Source of the DNA: Cryptomeria japonica
Taxonomy: Eukaryota; Streptophyta; Pinopsida; Cupressales; Cupressaceae
Length of the DNA: 22,500 bases
Direction of reading: 5' to 3'
Assembly (NCBI RefSeq): GCF_030272615.1
Contig: NW_026729190.1
Span: 97,501-120,000, forward strand
Part shown: piece after piece, positions 18,621 through 22,500 of the stretch
How the letters are laid out: every line of letters begins with the position of its first letter
Position numbering within the stretch: position 1 is the stretch's first letter
Made by a program: the position numbers and the translations under genes
The notes under the pieces: model-generated
Databases searched by the model: none
The model's input: only the letters and a program-made list of their open reading frames with translations
Told to the model about the DNA's origin: nothing

Positions 18621-20154
18621 CTTGGTACGCACCAGGGCGCGCAACCCAGCCAAGGTGCTCACCCCGGCGAAGGTGCACGCGAGGTGCGCACCCGGGGCAA
18701 ACCGGGCTCGGACTTCGTGCACGCCGCACCTTGGAGCACACATCGGAGCGCTCCCGGGTTCGCACCAGCATTGCGCACCTTTGATGCGCTGCCTTCACTA
18801 ATTTCCAGAAAAGGCAAAAAAAAGAAAAAAATGAGATTTTAAAATTTCCGTTTTGAAAGATAGTGAAAAAAACGGAACGCGGGTGCCATCTTGAGCCCGC
18901 CCTGGTGTGCAGCCCAGGCAAGTTGTGCGCACCAAGGCACCCACCCTGGCCAAGGTGGGTCACGGGGTGGGTCCTAGGGTGGGTAACGGGGTGGGTACTA
19001 AGGTGCGTGCCAAGGTGGGTCATAGGGTGGGTGCCAAGGTGGGCACCAGGGTGGGTGTGCACCAACCCTAGCCAGGGTAGGTCACGGGGTGGTTGTCGGG
19101 GTGGGCGTCAAGGAGCCAAGGTGGGTGGCAAGTAGCCAAGTTGCGTGCCAAGGTGGGTGTCGGGGTGGGTGCCAAGGATCCAAGGTGGGTGCCAAGGAAC
19201 CAAGGTGGGTGTCTGGGTGGGTGCCGAGGTGGGAGCCAGGGTGGGTCCCAAGGTGAGTGCAAAGGTGGGTGCCAGGGTCAAGGTGAGTGCCAATGTGGGT
19301 TCCAAGGTGCCAGGGTCAGGGTGAGTGCCAATGTGGGTTCAAAGGTGCTAAGTTGGGTGCGAGGTTGGGTGCGAGGGTGGGTGGGTGCCAAGGTGTGCTA
19401 GGTGGAAGCCCGGGTGGGTCGGCATCCCATGGGTGTCGAGTTGGGTGCCTGATGGGTGCTTCTTGTCAAGTTTTAGTCGTCGGGACTCATTTCGAGCCTT
19501 AGAGGTCGTTTCTTGTCCGGTTGCCCTGTCTTCGACCTGGGAACCCAATTTTGGTCCTCGGGTCCCATTTTTTTTTGTCTCGCATCCCACTTTTGGCCTG
19601 TGGCCTTTTCGGGGTCGATTCTCGTTTTGGGCATCAGAGCATGTTTCTTCTCCTAAAACCCAATATTTGTTTATTAAGTCTCGGAACACATTTTTGTTCT
19701 CGTGGACCCATCATGGGTCTTGGAACGCATTTGTGGTCCTTGGGTCCCATTTTGCATCCCGAAACTTGTGTTTTGGTGCTTGATCCCTATTTTGGGTGCC
19801 CACCTTGCACCAAGTGCGCACCCGGGGCAAACCGAGCGCCTTGGTGCACCGGGGCAAGATCGAGCGTGCACCCGAGGCGCCCCGAACATGCACCAAGGTG
19901 CACTCGGCCCACATGTGAGCGCAGGTCGTTGCGCCCGAGGTGGTGTGTGGGCACCGCGTTGCAGACGGGACACTGCACGCACACGACGCCCCCTACAGGT
20001 GCACGCACGTAGGCCGGGCCGGGTGCACACCCGACGCCCTAGCAAGGTGCGCGCACCCGGGCAGGGCTCACACTTGGCGAACGGGGCGCACTTCGCGAGG
20101 GAGGGTGTGCACCTCGACGGGGGTGGGTGGCCGGGGTGGATTCGCACGTGGGTC

Positions 20155-20191
20155 ACGGTTTGCTAAGTACACACTGCGACAAGCTCATAAC
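20155..20191 (+). promoter_or_regulatory. Upstream flank of 5S copy 2
   Basis: Identical to the copy 1 flank except A at 20155 (G at 12232). TAAGTA lies at -28 to -23 and C at -1, so upstream positions important for plant 5S transcription are shared. Confidence 0.5.
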
Positions 20192-20311
20192 GGGTGCGAT
20201 CATACCAGCGTTAGTGCACCGGATCCCATCAGAACTCCGCAGTTAAGCGCGCTTGGGCCGGAGTAGTACTGGGATGGGTGACCTCCCGGGAAGTCCCGGT
20301 GTTGCACCCTT
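20192..20311 (+). rRNA. 5S ribosomal RNA, copy 2
   Basis: Same length and orientation as copy 1, with G at position 19 (20210). The segment GCGTTAGTGCACCGG is the form expected to pair G19 with C59 in helix II. Helix I ends, box A (20241-20255), intermediate element (20258-20263) and box C (20271-20288) are intact, and a six-T terminator follows. I see no other difference from copy 1 within the 120 nt. This copy looks fully functional. Confidence 0.98.
20241..20288 (+). promoter_or_regulatory. Internal Pol III control region of 5S copy 2
   Basis: Box A, intermediate element and box C lie at the standard internal positions and match copy 1 base for base. Confidence 0.9.
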
Positions 20312-20315
20312 TTTT
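20310..20315 (+). terminator. Pol III T-run terminator of 5S copy 2
   Basis: Six T residues directly after CACCC, as in copy 1. Confidence 0.9.
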
Positions 20316-22500
20316 AGTTTTTCGCCGGGCATCGCAATGCTATTTGAATAAACCTTTTGCCCGTTTGCGTTCTCGTCGGGGCCGGGCCGGGCCGGGGTGC
20401 GCTGCCCGCACTACCGCGCGCGCGGGGGCGACACCGAGCGCGCACCCGAGGCGCCCCGAGCACACAGGCCACGGTGCAACCCGGGCGTTGTGCGCGCACC
20501 CCGGTGCGCCCGAGGTGCTGCGCGCGCACCCAGGTGAAATCGGTGTGCACCTCGGCCAGTGCGCGCTCGGTCGAGTCGTGCACGTTGGCCAAGGTGCACG
20601 GTGATGTTTCTTACTCTAAGGTTCCGCACCAGACGCCCGGGACAGGTGAGCGAAGCTGGGCGGGGCCGGGTGCGCGGCCGGGGCAGGTGCACGCAGCTGG
20701 AGAGAGCTTTGGAGCACACTTCGGAGCGCACCAATGATGCGCTCCATTCAAAAGTTTCCTGAAAAGGCAAAAAAAGTTGAGATTATAGAATTTCCCACTT
20801 GAGAGATTGTAAAAAAAAAAAATTTAAAATGAAGGAAACGCGGGTGCCAAGGTGTGCGCAGCCCAGCCAAGGTGTGCGCACCAAGGCGCCCACCCTGGCG
20901 AAGGTGCACGCAAGGTGCGCACCCGAGGCAAACCGGACAATTAACCCAACTTTCGACTTCGCGCGCACCTTGGAGCGCACTTCGGAGCGCTCCTTGGTGC
21001 GCACCAATCTTGGGCACCTCGGAGTGCACCATGGCGCCCACCAAGGTGCGCACCCGGGGCAAACCGAGCTCCGACTTCGTGCGCACCTTGGAGCGCACGA
21101 AAGGTGCGCACCATGGCGCCCACCAAGGTGCGCAGCCCAGCCAAGGCGTGCGCATCAAGGTGCGCACCCTGGCGAAGGTGCGCACCCGGGGCAAACCGAG
21201 CTCCGACTTCGTGCGCACCTTGGAGCGCACAAAAGGTGCGCAACCCAGCCAAGGTGTGCGCACCCCGGTCAAACCGAGCTCCGAATCGTGCGCACCAGAG
21301 GTGCACGCCATCGTGCGCACCTTGGAGCACACTTCGGAGCCCTCCTTGGTGCGCGCCGATGTTGCGCACCTCGGAGCGCACCCGGGGAAAACAATGCAAT
21401 TAACCCGACTTTCGACTTCGTGGGCACCTCGGAGCGCTCTCGGGTTCGCACCTCGGAGCACACCGAGGTGCGCACCTTTGATGCGCTGCCTTCACCAATT
21501 TCCAGAAAAGGCAAGAAAACATTGAGAAGGTGTGCGCACCGAGGTGCCCACCCTGGCGAAGGTGCACGCGAGGTGCGCACCCGGGGCAAACCGGGCTCCG
21601 ACTTCGTGCACGCCGCACCTTGGAGCACACTTCGGAGCGCTCCTTGGTGCGCACCAGGGCGCGCAACCCAGCCGAGGTGCCCACCCCGGCGAAGGTGCAC
21701 GCGAGGTGCGCACCCGGGGCAAACCGGGCTCCGACTTCGTGCACGCCATGGTGCCCACCGCGGCGAAGGTGCACGCGAGGTGCGCACCCGGGGCAAACCG
21801 GGCTCCGACTTCGTGCACGCCGCACCTTGGAGCACACTTCGGAGCGCTCCTTGGTGCGCACCATGGTGCCCACCAGGGCGCGCAACCCCGCCGAAGGTGC
21901 ACGCGAGGTGCGCACCCGGGGCAAACCGGGCTCCGACTTCGTGCACGCCGCACCTTGGAGCACACTTCGGAGCGCTCCTTGGTGCGCACCATGGTGCCCA
22001 CCAGGGCGCGCAACCCCGCCGAAGGTGCACGCGAGGTGCGCACCCGGGGCAAACCGGGCTCCGACTTCGTGCACGCCGCACCTTGGAGCACACTTCGGAG
22101 CGCTCCTTGGTGCGCACCAGGGCGCGCAACCCAGCCGAGGTGCCCACCCCGGCGAAGGTGCGTACCCGGGGCAAACCGGGCTCCGACTTCGTGCACGCCG
22201 CACCTTGGAGCACACTTCGGAGCGCTCCTTGGTGCGCACCATGGTGCCCACCAGGCCGCGCAACCCAGCCAAGGTGTGCGCACCAAGGTGCACGCGAGGT
22301 GCGCACCCGGGGCAAACCGGGGTCCGACTTCGTGCACGCCGCACCTTGGAGCACACATCGGGGCGCTCCCGGGTTCGCACCGGCGTTGCGCACCGTGGTG
22401 GGCACCTCGGAGCACACCAAGGTGGGCAGCGAGGTGCGCACCTTTGATGCGATGCCTTCACTAATTTCCATAAAAGGCAAAAAAAAAACGAGATTTTAAA

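Larger units (their letters stand above)
11014..18936. repeat. 7,923-bp higher-order unit, first copy
   Basis: The unit begins with CACCCACCCTGGCCAAGG and runs through the minisatellite tail, the T-rich spacer, one 5S gene and the GC-rich array. It repeats from 18937 with a constant offset of 7,923 bp until about 14.1 kb, where the second copy loses 62 bp and then 12 bp. Over the first 3 kb I find five substitutions. This is a tandem duplication large enough to carry a whole 5S gene. Confidence 0.95.
12926..18936. repeat. GC-rich higher-order array with AT-rich islands
   Basis: The array is made of blocks such as AAGGTGCACGCGAGGTGCGC, ACCCGGGGCAAACCGGGCTC, CGACTTCGTGCACGCCGCAC, CTTGGAGCACACTTCGGAGC and CACCATGGTGCCCACCAGGG, repeated with variable deletions of about 12 and 62 bp. 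AT-rich islands of about 90 bp, built on CCTTCACTAATTTCCAGAAAAGGC, an A-run, GAGATTTTAAAATTTCCG and GATAGTGAAAAAAACGGAA, start near 14606, 15102, 15570, 16204, 16958, 17450, 17928, 18279 and 18793. A short remnant lies near 13566. Very long stop-free frames on both strands (up to about 660 codons) are low-complexity products of the repeat and have no recognisable domain. Confidence 0.93.
18937..22500. repeat. 7.9-kb higher-order unit, second copy, cut by the window end
   Basis: Matches 11014 onward at an offset of 7,923 bp. The junction reads GTGCGCACCAAGGCACCCAC, joining an array word on the left to the minisatellite on the right. Near 22080 the copy lacks a 62-bp sub-unit and near 22160 a further 12 bp. 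The window ends inside the equivalent of island C. Confidence 0.95.

Overview
The window is nuclear ribosomal DNA spacer from a land plant, probably a gymnosperm. No protein-coding gene can be supported. The two secure genes are 120-nt 5S rRNA genes on the + strand (12269-12388 and 20192-20311). Their sequence, including the GCGCGCTTGGGCCGG and CCTCCCGGGAAGTCCCGG segments, fits the seed-plant 5S, most closely the gymnosperm form as I remember it. The many long open frames come from GC-rich tandem repeats that happen to lack stop codons.

Left part (1-5035): about 430 bp of non-repeated sequence, then degenerate edge repeats, then a clean array of 188-bp units. Middle part (5036-9620): thirteen copies of a core that reads TATATAGGGGAGG on the minus strand (P2 and P13 vary slightly). 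This matches the plant RNA polymerase I start-site consensus TATATA(A/G)GGGG. The cores lie in units of about 440-545 bp (P1-P3), 300-320 bp (P4-P7) and 157 bp (P8-P13). A 52-bp satellite (7911-8575) interrupts them. Next come a short GTGCAC-rich cluster and a 1.6-kb G-rich minisatellite (9830-11480).

Right part (11014-22500): a 7,923-bp higher-order unit (11014-18936) starts again at 18937 and runs off the window. Each unit holds a G-rich minisatellite tail, a T-rich spacer, one 5S gene and a long GC-rich array broken by AT-rich islands. A nested duplication of about 2.35 kb lies inside that array.

My reading is a very large intergenic spacer of 35S/45S rDNA with 5S genes embedded in it (the linked, or L-type, arrangement). 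Pol I would transcribe leftward: P4-P13 as spacer promoters, one of P1-P3 as the gene promoter, and the 188-bp array in a 5' external transcribed spacer leading to an 18S gene beyond position 1. The 5S genes point the opposite way. No 18S or 26S sequence is in the window, so linkage to 35S rDNA and the leftward direction are inferences from the promoter motif and repeat layout.

Several repeat families carry inverted repeats whose arms change together between copies. The 7.9-kb duplication is recent: I see five substitutions in about 3 kb, four of them transitions at CpG sites, as expected in methylated rDNA.
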